Assembly: GCA_025266875.1 (NCBI GenBank)
Contig: JALLLT010000134.1
Span: 1 to 18,205 of the forward strand
DNA from: Fennellomyces sp. T-0311
Lineage: Eukaryota > Mucoromycota > Mucoromycetes > Mucorales > Lichtheimiaceae
Length of the DNA: 18,205 nt
Direction of reading: 5' to 3'
The translations under genes were made by a program, and so were the position numbers. The first letter of the stretch is position 1, and each line of letters starts with the position of its first letter. The notes under the pieces were generated by a model. The model did not search any database, was not told where the DNA came from, and worked only from the letters and a program-made list of their open reading frames with translations. Below are positions 1 to 8,011 of the stretch, one piece after another.

Positions 1-30
1 ATGGCTCATAAAAACTAAGCTGAACAAAGC

Positions 31-38
31 TATATAAA
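31..38 (+). promoter_or_regulatory. TATA-like box upstream of hAT transposase
   Basis: TATATAAA lies about 170 bp before the chosen transposase start codon. It fits a core promoter for the transposase gene, but an AT-rich match of this length is weak evidence by itself. Confidence 0.3.
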
Positions 39-207
39 GTCTCAAGAGCAATTTGTTTGAAAGTAGAATACACTTCTTTTTATTACTGTTCCTCACTACG
101 GTATGAGACTTTGCATTTACATCCAACAACTGCATCCTCTTTCGTGCACTCAATCACATACCTTCTTTACTGACATAATTCCTCCCAACAGGCATCCAAC
201 TTTTACG

Positions 208-2558
208 ATGAATCCACCAGCTTTCTCTATCCTCAGTAAGCGCACTTCAACTACGCGTGATGATAACGTACTCGCCCAAGAAGTAAGTTGTCCTGTGCTG
301 CCAATAAGTACATCCTGAATTACCTGCTCTAACATATTCTCATCATTCCTTTAGGACTCTTCGATGAACGAGCGAGAGGGCAGCTCTATGTCCATCGACC
401 GCCAGCTTTCCACCATGTCGACTGATTTCGAAAACGAAGACAATGACACCAGCAATGAGGCTGATTCTGTTGCGCCTACTTCGAGCCAAGACCAGGCCAC
501 CAGAAAAGGGGTAAAAGCACGCAAAAGCTGGGTGTACCAGTGGTTCGAGGCGAAGCAAGACACTACGACAGCCATCACGTACTTCCACTGCCAATACCTG
601 CTGGGCAAGGGACTCTGCGGTGTACGCTTCAAGGATCCGAAGGGAACAACTACTGGATTGACCAAACACTTGTCCAAACATGGCGTTAACAAGGACACGG
701 CCCGCAATGCACCACCACAGGGAAATACGCTCCATGGGTACCTGTCAAACGCCACGGCGAGCTTCCAGCCTTTCGATCCCGAGCTCTTCCACAGACTGCT
801 TTGCCTGTTCATTGTGTCTGCGGCATTGCCATTCGCCATTGTCAAGAACGTGTACTTCCAAAGGTTGCTGAATCTCGTGCAATCCGCTCCGAGTATCACC
901 CACATAAAGCTCCCCAGTGACACCACCATCTCCCGTGATTTGCTCGAAGTGTACCAGCTTTACAGAAGCCTATGGATGGTATCCTGAAAAGTCAGCCGTA
1001 CCTTTCGTACACTGTCGATGCTTGGACGAGCGAATGGAGAGTCCGTTCCTTGGTATCACAGCCCATTGGATCGATGAAGAATGGAAGCAGCAATCTGTTG
1101 CCATCGGCCTTCAGCTTCTGAATGGACCACACACCGGTGCGAACATGGCAGGCGCTTTCATGAACGTCTTGAACGAGTGGGACCTGTTGTCGACGCCCTT
1201 TTTCCTGACGGCAGACAATGCATCCAACATGGATACGATGGCTGTTGAATTGCAGTTTCTGGTCGGATCCGACATCTTTGATGCCAAGGAAAATCGTATC
1301 CCATGCATCACACATATCATCAACTTGGCTGCACAGGCAATTCTGCACGAGGGACTGGGAGCAGAGGCGTACGATGATGAAGAGCAAGCGTTGCAGACTA
1401 CAGAGGAGCCTATTACTATCAGCGCAGGTAAGAGAAAAACCGATCAGAGAAGTCCACCTCCATATTAATTATAATATGACTTACCTTAGGCGAGACGTTG
1501 CGTAAGCTGCGTAAAGGAATCGTAGCCATCAGGGCATCCCCACAAAGACTGGAGCAATACCGGAACTCATTCAAGGTGGTAGGCCATCAACCGCAAAGCA
1601 TGGACAATGAGGATGCCAATATCACCGAAGTCGAGACTGAAGACCGCCGTGAGCTGATCCTCGATGTTCGTACTCGTTGGAACTCGACCTATAGCATGAT
1701 CCAGAGGGCGCTTATAGTCAAGCGCTCATATGGTAGTACATGCCGAAATATCGCAGGGCTTGAGAAGTACGATCTGACCGACTATGAATGGCAATGTCTG
1801 GAGAAGATGGCCGAACTGCTCCATGAATTTGGAGAATGACCCCATTACTGTCTGGTTCGTCCTATGCAACCATGAACTTGGTTATCCTTGCCTATAACCG
1901 GTTGCTAGGGAAACTCGAAGCATACCAAAGAGAATGGAAGAAGGTGAGTCGATATACGTGCCAAGGACTGTCATCCCATGCCATATACTTACATCATACT
2001 TTTAGACCTGGCCTGAATTGGTGCAAGCAGCTAAGTGCGGCTGGGAAAAGTTGCAGGGCTACTATTGCAAGGCTGACGGTCATGCGTACGCCGTTGCTAC
2101 TGCCATGGACCCACGCCTCAAGTACGAATGGTGGGAGGACGAGAACTGGGGTGAATACCGGGCAGACGCAATAGAAATGGTGGAGCATACATGGCAATCG
2201 TACAAGCCGTCCAAGAGCCAAGAACAAGCACGGTCAACCCAGACGCTTTGATCAAGAAGAAGAGGTCGAACGTTGACCAGCTGGAGAAATACGCTGCTGC
2301 TGACACCGTCACTGACGAGAGTGATGGGGAGAACAACTCGATCGTTTTGGAGTATTGGCAACGGGAGGTGAACAATTGGCAGGGCTAAGGCTGATGGCAC
2401 GCAGGTACTTGGCGATTCCTGCATCGTCAACGGGATCCGAACGCCTTTTCTCTCGCGCAAAGCACTACATCCCAAGTGAGCGAAACCGACTCAGTAGCAA
2501 GAAACTCGAAGCAAGTGTCCTCCTCGATTCGTGGAGCAAGTATTTTGGAGAAGAATAA
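208..2558 (+). pseudogene. hAT transposase (BED finger to hAT C-terminal dimerisation domain), multiply frameshifted
   Basis: A cut-and-paste DNA transposase of the hAT superfamily. The start at 208 is chosen because its frame runs to a good GTAAGT donor and joins the next exon in phase. Three GT-AG introns are visible: 283-354, 1428-1489 and 1944-2005. The N-terminal part has a degenerate BED-type finger ending in HLSKH. The core carries TVDAWTS, FLGITAHWID and DNASNMDTM, the usual hAT catalytic neighbourhood, then DVRTRWNSTY. The C-terminus has the dimerisation signature RYLAIPASSTGSERLFS followed by R-N-R-L. Coding frame is lost five times, near 950-985, 1038-1049, 1830-1838, 2190-2250 and 2355-2388. 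Each break moves the frame in the same sense, as a one-base deletion would, and there are no in-frame stops inside the blocks. Either this is a young pseudogene or the assembly has base-deletion errors. Family assignment is secure; activity is unlikely as written. Confidence 0.88.
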
Positions 2559-2837
2559 CAGCAAGATGGGGATTGTGCATGGTTGTAAAAAGCTTTTTTT
2601 ATGTGCTCATTACAACGGTCACTTTTCCTTTTTACTTTTAACTCCCCTTCTTCCCTACAAACACTTTTCAATGCTTCTGCCATTCTGCTCTCCCGCCACC
2701 CTTATCTGTTTTTATTTTCTTCCCCATCGTTACACTTAGTGTTATTTCGTTTTCTCCTTTCTTTTTCTTCTTCCTACTCTTTTCTTCCTTTTTTCTCGCT
2801 GCTTTCGACTGTTGTACTATATAACATCTGCTAATTC

Positions 2838-2843
2838 AATAAA
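2838..2843 (+). terminator. Polyadenylation signal of hAT transposase
   Basis: AATAAA lies 280 bp after the transposase stop codon, beyond a T/C-rich 3' region. It is the first clear polyadenylation hexamer downstream of the gene on this strand. Confidence 0.4.
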
Positions 2844-2918
2844 AAACATCAGCGTATACACTTACTTTTAATTTGTCCTTCTACGAAGCGTTGATCTCTC
2901 TCGAAGCTTGTTCTTACT

Positions 2919-3010
2919 ATTCGGATTTCGGATCGGATCCGGATTTTTACGAAATGGATCCGGATTCCAAATGAGCGGATCCGTTTCGGATCCGTGAATG
3001 ACGATCCCTA
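2919..3010 (+). repeat. hAT right-end subterminal GGATCC repeats and terminus
   Basis: The motif GGATC or GGATCCGGAT recurs about six times in roughly 90 bp, just inside the inferred right end of the element. Clustered short subterminal palindromes are typical transposase-binding arrays of hAT elements. The outer edge is fixed by the return of the chromovirus frame at 3011. Confidence 0.6.
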
Positions 3011-3337
3011 GTCAGAGTCCTGGAAGAAATACCCGCAGATGAAATATATGAACTTGAAAGTATCGTAGCCCATAAGCTTCATAAGGGTAACTTTCTCTAT
3101 TGTGTTCGATGGAAAGGATACGATGAGGAGGATGATACTTGGGAACCTCCTGAGAACTTTAGCGATACTATGACCATTGCCAAATATTGGAGAAGATTAG
3201 GTCAAGACCCTGAAAAAGTCATGCGTAAGACTTTACATAAGCATGATAAAAGAAAACGCGAGAACATTACACTCAATGATGATTCTTCTAAGAAAAGAAT
3301 GAACGTCTCAAGATATAACATGAGAAGCCATAATTAA
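3011..3337 (+). pseudogene. Chromodomain at the C-terminus of a chromovirus (Ty3/gypsy) integrase, cut by the hAT insertion
   Basis: An open frame with no start codon runs from the hAT border to TAA at 3335-3337. It encodes a recognisable chromodomain of about 50 residues: YELESIVAHK, then YCVRWKGYDEEDDTWEP, then a helix ending AKYWRRL. A basic tail follows (KHDKRKRENIT and a final NMRSHN). In chromoviruses this domain follows the integrase and directs insertion to marked chromatin. The preceding residues (VRVLEEIPADEI) look like the normal linker between integrase and chromodomain. The rest of pol must lie left of the hAT, outside the window. The frame is open, but separated from pol by about 3 kb of transposon it is non-functional. 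Confidence 0.85.
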
Positions 3338-3366
3338 GCATCCACTTCACATCCGGCATACAGCCT

Positions 3367-3378
3367 GGAGGGGGGAAA
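3367..3378 (+). promoter_or_regulatory. Polypurine tract of the chromovirus
   Basis: GGAGGGGGGAAA is a 12-base purine run directly before the TG that opens the LTR. It primes plus-strand synthesis in LTR retroelements. It lies 29 bp after the chromodomain stop, the expected place. Confidence 0.8.
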
Positions 3379-3707
3379 TGTCGTGGCTGACATGATAGCT
3401 CGCGTAAAGATGAATTCGGATAAACATAAGTTCGGATAAAAGAAGAATCGGATAAAAATATGAAAGTGAAACAATCAGAGTGAAGAGCGACACTCAGTGA
3501 AACATCACTAGATGACAAATGTACCTTCAATAACTAGAAGATGCTAGAAGGACAGTCAAAGATGTGCCATAGTCAACAGTATAAATAAGGCACTAGTTTA
3601 GCATATGAAAACACAACCAGAACAGAGATTTATTTTACGGTCTCAGCGACTCTTTATTGTTACCAATTGATCCTTCTACATCACAACCACTATTACACCG
3701 GAACTCC
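3379..3707 (+). repeat. 3' LTR of the chromovirus (3' limit uncertain)
   Basis: The LTR begins TGTCGTGGCTGACA immediately after the polypurine tract. U3 holds three copies of TCGGATAAA at 3416, 3432 and 3448, spaced 16 bp apart. A TATA box (TATAAATAAGG) is at 3580-3590. The partner LTR is outside the window, so the end cannot be set by comparison. The value given is a guess from the usual 300-400 bp length of related elements; the LTR could extend further. Confidence 0.55.
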
Positions 3708-4579
3708 AGGTAACTCACTACTTTCGCTATTCTTATCAATGTAATTACCAACACTTTTTGCTCTAGTGCTTCCTGTTGTGCTTTCCTTTCTATCATATTA
3801 CCCTCAACGAAGCAAACTATCGGTTGTAGTAAGTTTTCCTCCTATAACGCTAGCTCACACTATACTTTGTCTGCACTGCCACCGGAGTTCTCCATTTCAG
3901 CAGCTTAATCTATAAAGGTATGCGATTTACAAACTTCATTTGCAGGGAGATTAACAAACTCTTTTTAAACAGATCTGCCACACGGTATTGTTCCAAACAG
4001 AAGGTACGTTTCTCCTTTTGCTGTATGGCAATCCTTTCTAACCCTTACTCTTGTAGTAGTTGTTTCTTTGGCGGTTCCCACGCAGTCTACCTTGACAGCA
4101 ATATCACTCTTGTCACACTGTTGCTATCGTGGTACCCGTTGGCTTTCCAAGGTGAATCTTCCACGCGTTAGTCATCACCATGCCGTTGCGTTCGGGATTT
4201 CTGATACTTTCTGCAGTTATCACTATCGCCATTCACATCGGACTACCCTGCGCTATATAGATCCATAGAAATTAAATAGTACTATTCGTCTGTTCTGATA
4301 ATAAAAATGCTATACTGCTAAAACCATAATTTGCTACCACCATTTTGCCAATTTTGCTGCTAAAATTAATAACTGTATCGAATCCAAAAATGAGACGATC
4401 CCTGCCTCTTCCGAAAGAAACAACGCGTGTACCAAAACGGTGCCCCTGTATACGTTTACACAAAAAGAAACCTTCCATACAGCTTTGATGTACCGCGCCA
4501 TTACACCAAGATTAAAGTTAAAGTTGTATACCTGCCATTTACATAAAAAGCATAGGCCCTCCGATTCGCCGCTCATTTT
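3708..4579. other. Unassigned DNA with splice-like signals, no confident gene
   Basis: No protein family is recognisable in any frame. Several well-formed intron signals occur on the plus strand. One is GTACGT to TTGTAG at 4004-4056, with a CTAAC branch-like motif. Others are GTAACT to CTCTAG near 3710-3767, and a GTAAGT donor near 3829 with a TTTCAG acceptor near 3900. The short exons between them do not join into a sustained reading frame. The stretch may be a spliced leader or UTR of a lost gene, part of a long LTR, or chance. From about 4170 to 4579 I see nothing. Confidence 0.3.
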
Positions 4580-4711
4580 AATAATCCCTAGTGGATTATT
4601 AATAACGTCGAGTTGCTCTGGAATAATCCTCTGTCTTGAAAATGGGGCATTACACCCAGGATTGTCAATAATCCCCTAGCATAGCCTCATACTTCTCGCT
4701 AGGGGATTATT
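4580..4711. repeat. Cluster of AATAATCC inverted repeats with a perfect 14-bp hairpin
   Basis: AATAATCCCCTAGC at 4667-4680 faces its exact reverse complement at 4698-4711, with a 17-base loop. A second palindrome at 4580-4600 has arms AATAATCC/GGATTATT. A further copy, GGAATAATCC, starts near 4619. The cluster abuts the truncated 5' edge of the next retroelement. It could be the end or the whole of a small terminal-inverted-repeat element, or a rearrangement scar. Confidence 0.55.
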
Positions 4712-4732
4712 CCTTTTTCGCCCAGTGGCAAG

Positions 4733-5848
4733 CGCTATTGGTGGCCGGACATGCGATCTGATATCCAAGACTGGTTGGTGACCTGCCAAGAATGTCAGTT
4801 GGCCGCCAACGCTGATCGAGGTATTCATCACGCCCCAATAAAGCCCTTGAACGTGCCGTCTCCTTTTTCGCGCTGGCATCTGGATTTCGTTGGTGAACTA
4901 CTCACAACGATGCAGGGTAATCGTTGGCTTCTTGTTGCAGTGGATTATGCGACCAACTGGACCATTGCTCGTGCAGTCCCCGATGCCACTGGTGAGGCCA
5001 TTGCTGAATTCATTTACGAGGAGATCGTCACGCGTTTTTCTTGTCCCATGGAGATCTGTACCGATCGAGGTGCCAACTTCATGTCAAAAGTGCTGGCACA
5101 CTATCTTGGCTGCCTAAAAGTCAACCATGTTTTTACTTCAGCGTTCCACCTGCGAACAAATGGCAAGGCTGAACGAACCAATGGCATCCTCAAGCAAATG
5201 CTTCGCAAATATGTACAAGGCCGCATACATGAATGGGACAAGTTTGTCGAGCCTGCTTTGTTTGCCTGTCGTGTCTGCAAACATCGTACAACTAGATTTA
5301 GTCCTTTTTTCTTGGTCTACGGTCAAGAGCCCAAGTTGCCTGGTGATCATTTGCGACCTTTCGTCAATTCATCAGATTTGCTTCATGATGAACCAGTGGA
5401 AGCTCATAGTCGGGTACCTGAAGTACGACGCTTGCGCGAGGCTCGTATCTTAGCTGAACACCGATTGCAGAACAATGCTGCAAAAGACAAGGAACGTTGG
5501 GATGCCGTTATCAAGCCCCAAAAATTTTTGATTGGCGACCATGTCTTGATGCGGCATGAGAACAAGTTAAGCCTCGAATTCAACTGGAAAGGCCCTTTCA
5601 AGATCATTGGTGTTCATAGCGATTCCGATATCTACCAGCTGCAGGATATGAATGGTCAAGTCTACTCTTCCTGGGTTCACACTGATAGACTTCGACCCAT
5701 TCACATCACCTCTTCTGCCGCCCCTACTGAACCCTGGTATGATCCCACTGCTGTCCGTGCTGCAGAACGCCGCCGTTTACAAGATGCTGGTCACATTGTA
5801 TTGTTGTCCGAGGACGTACAACAGTCTGAGGAGGGGATATTGTCATAG
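4733..5848 (+). pseudogene. Ty3/gypsy integrase, 5'-truncated but open frame
   Basis: The frame is open from the truncated edge to TAG at 5846-5848; the first ATG is at 4751. The start is artificial, because in an intact element this is the C-terminal part of Gag-Pol. It begins in the zinc-binding domain (WWPDM, then CQECQ). The catalytic core has all three acidic residues in D,D35E spacing: Asp in WHLDFVG (4883), Asp in CTDRGANF (5063) and Glu in KAERTNG (5171). A GPF module (NWKGPFKI) and an SWVHTDRL motif follow; there is no chromodomain. The stop codon lies six bases inside the 3' LTR. No stops or shifts are seen over about 370 codons. The protein cannot be made as a normal retroelement product because gag, protease and reverse transcriptase are absent. 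Confidence 0.85.
5828..5837 (+). promoter_or_regulatory. Polypurine tract of the truncated element
   Basis: GAGGAGGGGA stands three bases before the LTR-opening TGTCATAG. It has the same arrangement as the related element downstream. Confidence 0.7.
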
Positions 5849-6160
5849 CCATTTCTGGCGGACTTCCTTTAGTTTCCTTTTTGGATGATCCTTCCTTGTC
5901 GCGCAGTATTAGCTGTTGCACAGATCGCTGCGATATGCCGCAGTACCTCTTTGTACTCCCTTTTGTTATTATCCTTACCATCAAATCCATTATCCACGTC
6001 ATGTGCAGTAAGCTGCAGTAAGCTGCAGTAGTATTTTATTAGCATTAGAAAACATATAAATATCCCTTTAGACTAAAAGAATAAACATTATTTTACGACT
6101 TCTCTTTCAAACCTTTTTCTGTTATTGGCTACGGTTCATCCGCCAACAAGTGACACGACA
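5841..6160 (+). repeat. 3' LTR of the truncated Ty3/gypsy element
   Basis: It opens TGTCATAGCC after the polypurine tract and is placed to end at ACACGACA, mirroring the TGTC start. The resulting 320 bp matches the 319-bp LTRs of the neighbouring element. A TATA box (TATAAATA, 6055-6062) is preceded by CATTAGAAAACA, close to the TATTAGAAAACAG before the TATA box in the other LTRs. A 10-bp unit containing GCTGCAGTAA is repeated nearly three times around 6004-6030. The end could instead be at 6181, because AAGTGACACGACACT occurs twice there. Confidence 0.7.
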
Positions 6161-6183
6161 CTGCCAAAAAGTGACACGACACT
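6148..6183 (+). repeat. 15-bp direct repeat at the LTR/host junction
   Basis: AAGTGACACGACACT occurs at 6148-6162 and 6169-6183, a 21-bp period spanning the inferred LTR end. It is too long to be a simple target duplication and makes the exact LTR edge ambiguous. Confidence 0.7.
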
Positions 6184-6196
6184 ACAAAATGACTAC

Positions 6197-6201
6197 AAAA
6201 A
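6197..6201 (-). terminator. RNA polymerase III terminator of tRNA-Val
   Basis: Five A residues on the plus strand read as TTTTT on the tRNA strand, 10 bases beyond the mature 3' end. This is the usual Pol III stop signal. Confidence 0.75.
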
Positions 6202-6211
6202 TTGTAATGTA

Positions 6212-6285
6212 TGATTCCTCGCGGATTCGAACCGCGGACCGTCTGTGTGTTAGACAGACGTGATAACCAACTACACCAAGGAATC
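6212..6285 (-). tRNA. tRNA-Val (anticodon AAC)
   Basis: Read on the minus strand, the acceptor arms GATTCCT and AGGAATC pair fully, with A as discriminator base. The D arm has GTG/CAC around AGTTGG. The anticodon stem TCTGT/ACAGA encloses the loop CTAACAC, giving anticodon AAC for valine GUU codons. The T arm is CGCGG-TTCGAAT-CCGCG, which includes the Pol III B box. There is no intron, and 3' CCA is not encoded, as expected for a nuclear eukaryotic gene. It lies between two Ty3/gypsy copies: one LTR ends about 51 bp past its 3' end and another begins 179 bp before its 5' end. The cloverleaf is complete, so it is probably functional. Confidence 0.95.
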
Positions 6286-6357
6286 GCGATGTTGCTGATA
6301 CGATGCATGGCGGTAGTGGTGACCACATCCGCTGTCAGGTCACACTGCACTTAAAAT

Positions 6358-6452
6358 GATTTTTAGCCTGGCTAAAATTGGGCTCAAAGGCCAACTTTGA
6401 GCTAATTTGAGCCGGCTCAAATCACACGTTTGAGCGATTTTGAGCCAGATTA
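6358..6452. repeat. GAGCC/GGCTC palindromic repeat block left of the full gypsy element
   Basis: TTTTAGCCTGGCTAAAA near 6361 and TTTGAGCCGGCTCAAA at about 6408-6423 are near-perfect palindromes. The segment from GAGCTAATTTGAGCC to CGATTTTGAGCC aligns in the same orientation with DNA on the far side of the retroelement at 11890-11935. The block looks like part of a pre-existing repeat or small transposon into which the retroelement inserted. Confidence 0.55.
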
Positions 6453-6464
6453 ATAACCACCTTT

Positions 6465-6783
6465 TGTCGTAGTACATTATTCGGTAATTCATATTGCTGA
6501 CAATACGTCTCCTACTGCGGTACGCAGCAATATACCTTGATGTAATGTGCAGCCGAATACTCTCTTTTTGACAAGACCAATGGTATCTACTGCGCACCGC
6601 AGCATCATTGTACATATTTTTAGTATTAGAAAACAGTATAAATATCAGAGTAGTTTATCAAATAAATCATCATCTATCTGCTTCTATTCTTCATGGTTAT
6701 ATACCTTGATAGTTATCTATCTCTGTGGTCTCTATCTTCGTGGGTCGTCTACACTCTCCGTGGTTCAATTTATAACGACAACA
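6465..6783 (+). repeat. 5' LTR (319 bp) of the full Ty3/gypsy element
   Basis: It runs from TGTCGTAGTACATTATTCGG to ATAACGACAACA and aligns without gaps to 11534-11852. A TATA box is at 6637-6644. It starts with TG and ends with CA, with imperfect TGTCGT/ACGACA terminal symmetry. Confidence 0.93.
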
Positions 6784-6785
6784 AT

Positions 6786-6793
6786 TGGTAGCG
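6786..6793 (+). promoter_or_regulatory. Primer-binding site, initiator tRNA-Met type
   Basis: TGGTAGCG starts two bases after the 5' LTR. It is complementary to CGCUACCA, the 3' end of eukaryotic initiator tRNA-Met. Yeast Ty3 also uses an 8-base match to this primer. Confidence 0.75.
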
Positions 6794-6805
6794 AAAGGAA
6801 AAAAA

Positions 6806-8011
6806 ATGGCATTCAATCTTAATCAGCAGCGTCAGTTCGCTGTACAACAATTTATCTTGCAAGAGCTGCCCGAACAGCTTTAGGCAAGATATTGGGAACA
6901 AGCCCCTCTACTACACATTCCGGAGGGAGAATGATTCGAGTTTGACAGAGAAAACTTGGAGACATTGTATCAGGAAGCCAGGACTCAATGCAACACATTC
7001 CTGTTGGCTATGTTTCAAGGTACCAATGCACAGACAGTACTAACACCAGTGACACAACCTGGTGAGTCACAGGTCATGTTGGCCATCATGGCAGGAATAC
7101 TCCTGCAACTACAAGAGTAACAAAACGAGATCAAAGCCTTACAAGAGCAAGCGAACACAAGGAACAACAGCAACAAGGTTAGACCAGTGCAACCTGACCT
7201 TTTCCGGGGTGAACGCTCGTCGTTGGCAGTTGAAGCATGGTTGCACACGGTGGACAAGTATTGCGAGTATGCTGGCCTTAGCGATCCTGAACACGTCACT
7301 TACGACTTAATGCTACTTCGTGAAAGTGCCGCAACATGGTGGCGACATCTCGAAATATCATTCCAGCCTGACGACGATTCCAACATGACTCCCAAGATTT
7401 GGTTTGATTTCCGTGATGCCATCCGAGCCGAGTTCAAGCCCCGCAATGCCGCTCAGATGGCTCGTAACAAGCTACACAGGTTGAAACAAGCAAGTACTCC
7501 CTCTGGTACCATCCGCGAGTATGTCACAGCCTTCCGCAACATCATGCTCGACTTACCAGACATGTATGACAAAGATGCCATCTATGCATTTATCCATGGT
7601 CTGAATGAGGAAGCTCACATGCCAGTGCTGATGATGGACCACTTGACCTTGTTGGCTGCATACAACTCCGCCGAACAATATAAAGGCCTTCAAGAGTATG
7701 CTCGTGGTTCCAACGAAGTAACTATCCAGCGCCCTCAGGGTACCTACTCCCAGTCATCAGCTACTGTTGTCCCTACCGTTGAGGGTCCTACACCGATGGA
7801 TTTGGATGCCATTCACGTTCGTCAGTTTCAGTCACGTAACTGAGGTGGATCGTCCAGTTTCCAAGGGCAGCAGACTTGTCCTCGTCGCTGCTATAACTGT
7901 GACGGTCATGGCCACATTGCACGTGATTGTCTTACGCCTCGTAGTGATGGTGCGTGTTCGTCTCAGAAGTCGTCCAACAACGATTTAAAAGGCAAGGCGC
8001 GTCAGGATTAA
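6806..8011 (+). pseudogene. gag: gag of Ty3/gypsy element, four in-frame stops before its natural end
   Basis: The start at 6806 follows the primer-binding site in an A-rich context and is in frame with everything to TAA at 8009-8011. The capsid region shows a retrotransposon gag domain (WWRHLEISF, WFDFRDAI, GTIREYVTAF). Near the end is a nucleocapsid zinc knuckle of form CX2CX4HX4C (CYNCDGHGHIARDC, 7889-7930), which binds the RNA genome. The frame is interrupted by TAG at 6881, TGA at 6932, TAA at 7118 and TGA at 7841. No insertions or deletions break it. Every stop is one C-to-T or G-to-A change from a sense codon (CAG, CGA, CAA or TGG). Gag would otherwise be about 401 residues and end in a -1 shift into pol. 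Confidence 0.88.
7984..7990 (+). promoter_or_regulatory. -1 ribosomal frameshift heptamer at the gag-pol junction
   Basis: TTTAAAA sits in gag phase as T TTA AAA, the canonical X XXY YYZ form. A -1 slip here moves exactly into the pol frame, and the gag stop follows 18 bases later. The pol frame is closed upstream by TGA at 7924, so the shift must occur between 7927 and 8008. I did not find a convincing downstream stem or pseudoknot by eye. Confidence 0.7.

Larger units (their letters stand above)
1..3010 (+). mobile_element. hAT-superfamily DNA transposon, right part (left end outside window)
   Basis: The stretch holds a broken hAT transposase followed by a 3' untranslated region and a terminal zone of repeated GGATCC/GGATCCGGAT words. 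It ends at about 3010 in the sequence GACGATCCCTA, which read inward on the other strand begins TAGGGATCGTC, a plausible hAT terminal inverted repeat. From 3011 the reading frame of a chromovirus resumes, so the right boundary is defined by context. The left terminal repeat is not in the window, so neither the inverted repeat nor the 8-bp target duplication expected of hAT can be confirmed. The element lies in the same orientation as the host retrotransposon. Confidence 0.75.
4733..6160 (+). mobile_element. 5'-truncated Ty3/gypsy retrotransposon (integrase plus 3' LTR)
   Basis: Only the last part of pol and the 3' LTR are present. Coding similarity to the full element at 6465-11852 begins at the RYWWPDM motif (about 4733). 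Protease, reverse transcriptase and RNase H are missing. The left break abuts the AATAATCC hairpin cluster. The two copies share pol layout, the way pol ends, and LTR length (320 against 319 bp), but their LTR sequences differ widely. They are therefore related subfamilies, not recent duplicates. Confidence 0.8.

Noticed and set aside
343..929. Long minus-strand open frames opposite the hAT gene
   Set aside because: They lie antisense to recognised hAT coding blocks, match no family by eye and have no splice or promoter context of their own.
3829..3900. Intron-encoded snoRNA
   Set aside because: No C or D box or H/ACA signature could be seen in the putative intron.
4004..4056. Intron of a protein gene beginning MRFTNFICREIN at 3920
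   Set aside because: Joining across the intron in frame leads at once to a TAG stop, and the peptide has no recognisable domain.
6129..6350. Minus-strand open frame of 73 codons spanning the tRNA
   Set aside because: It runs straight through the tRNA-Val cloverleaf; it is chance openness over a tRNA gene.
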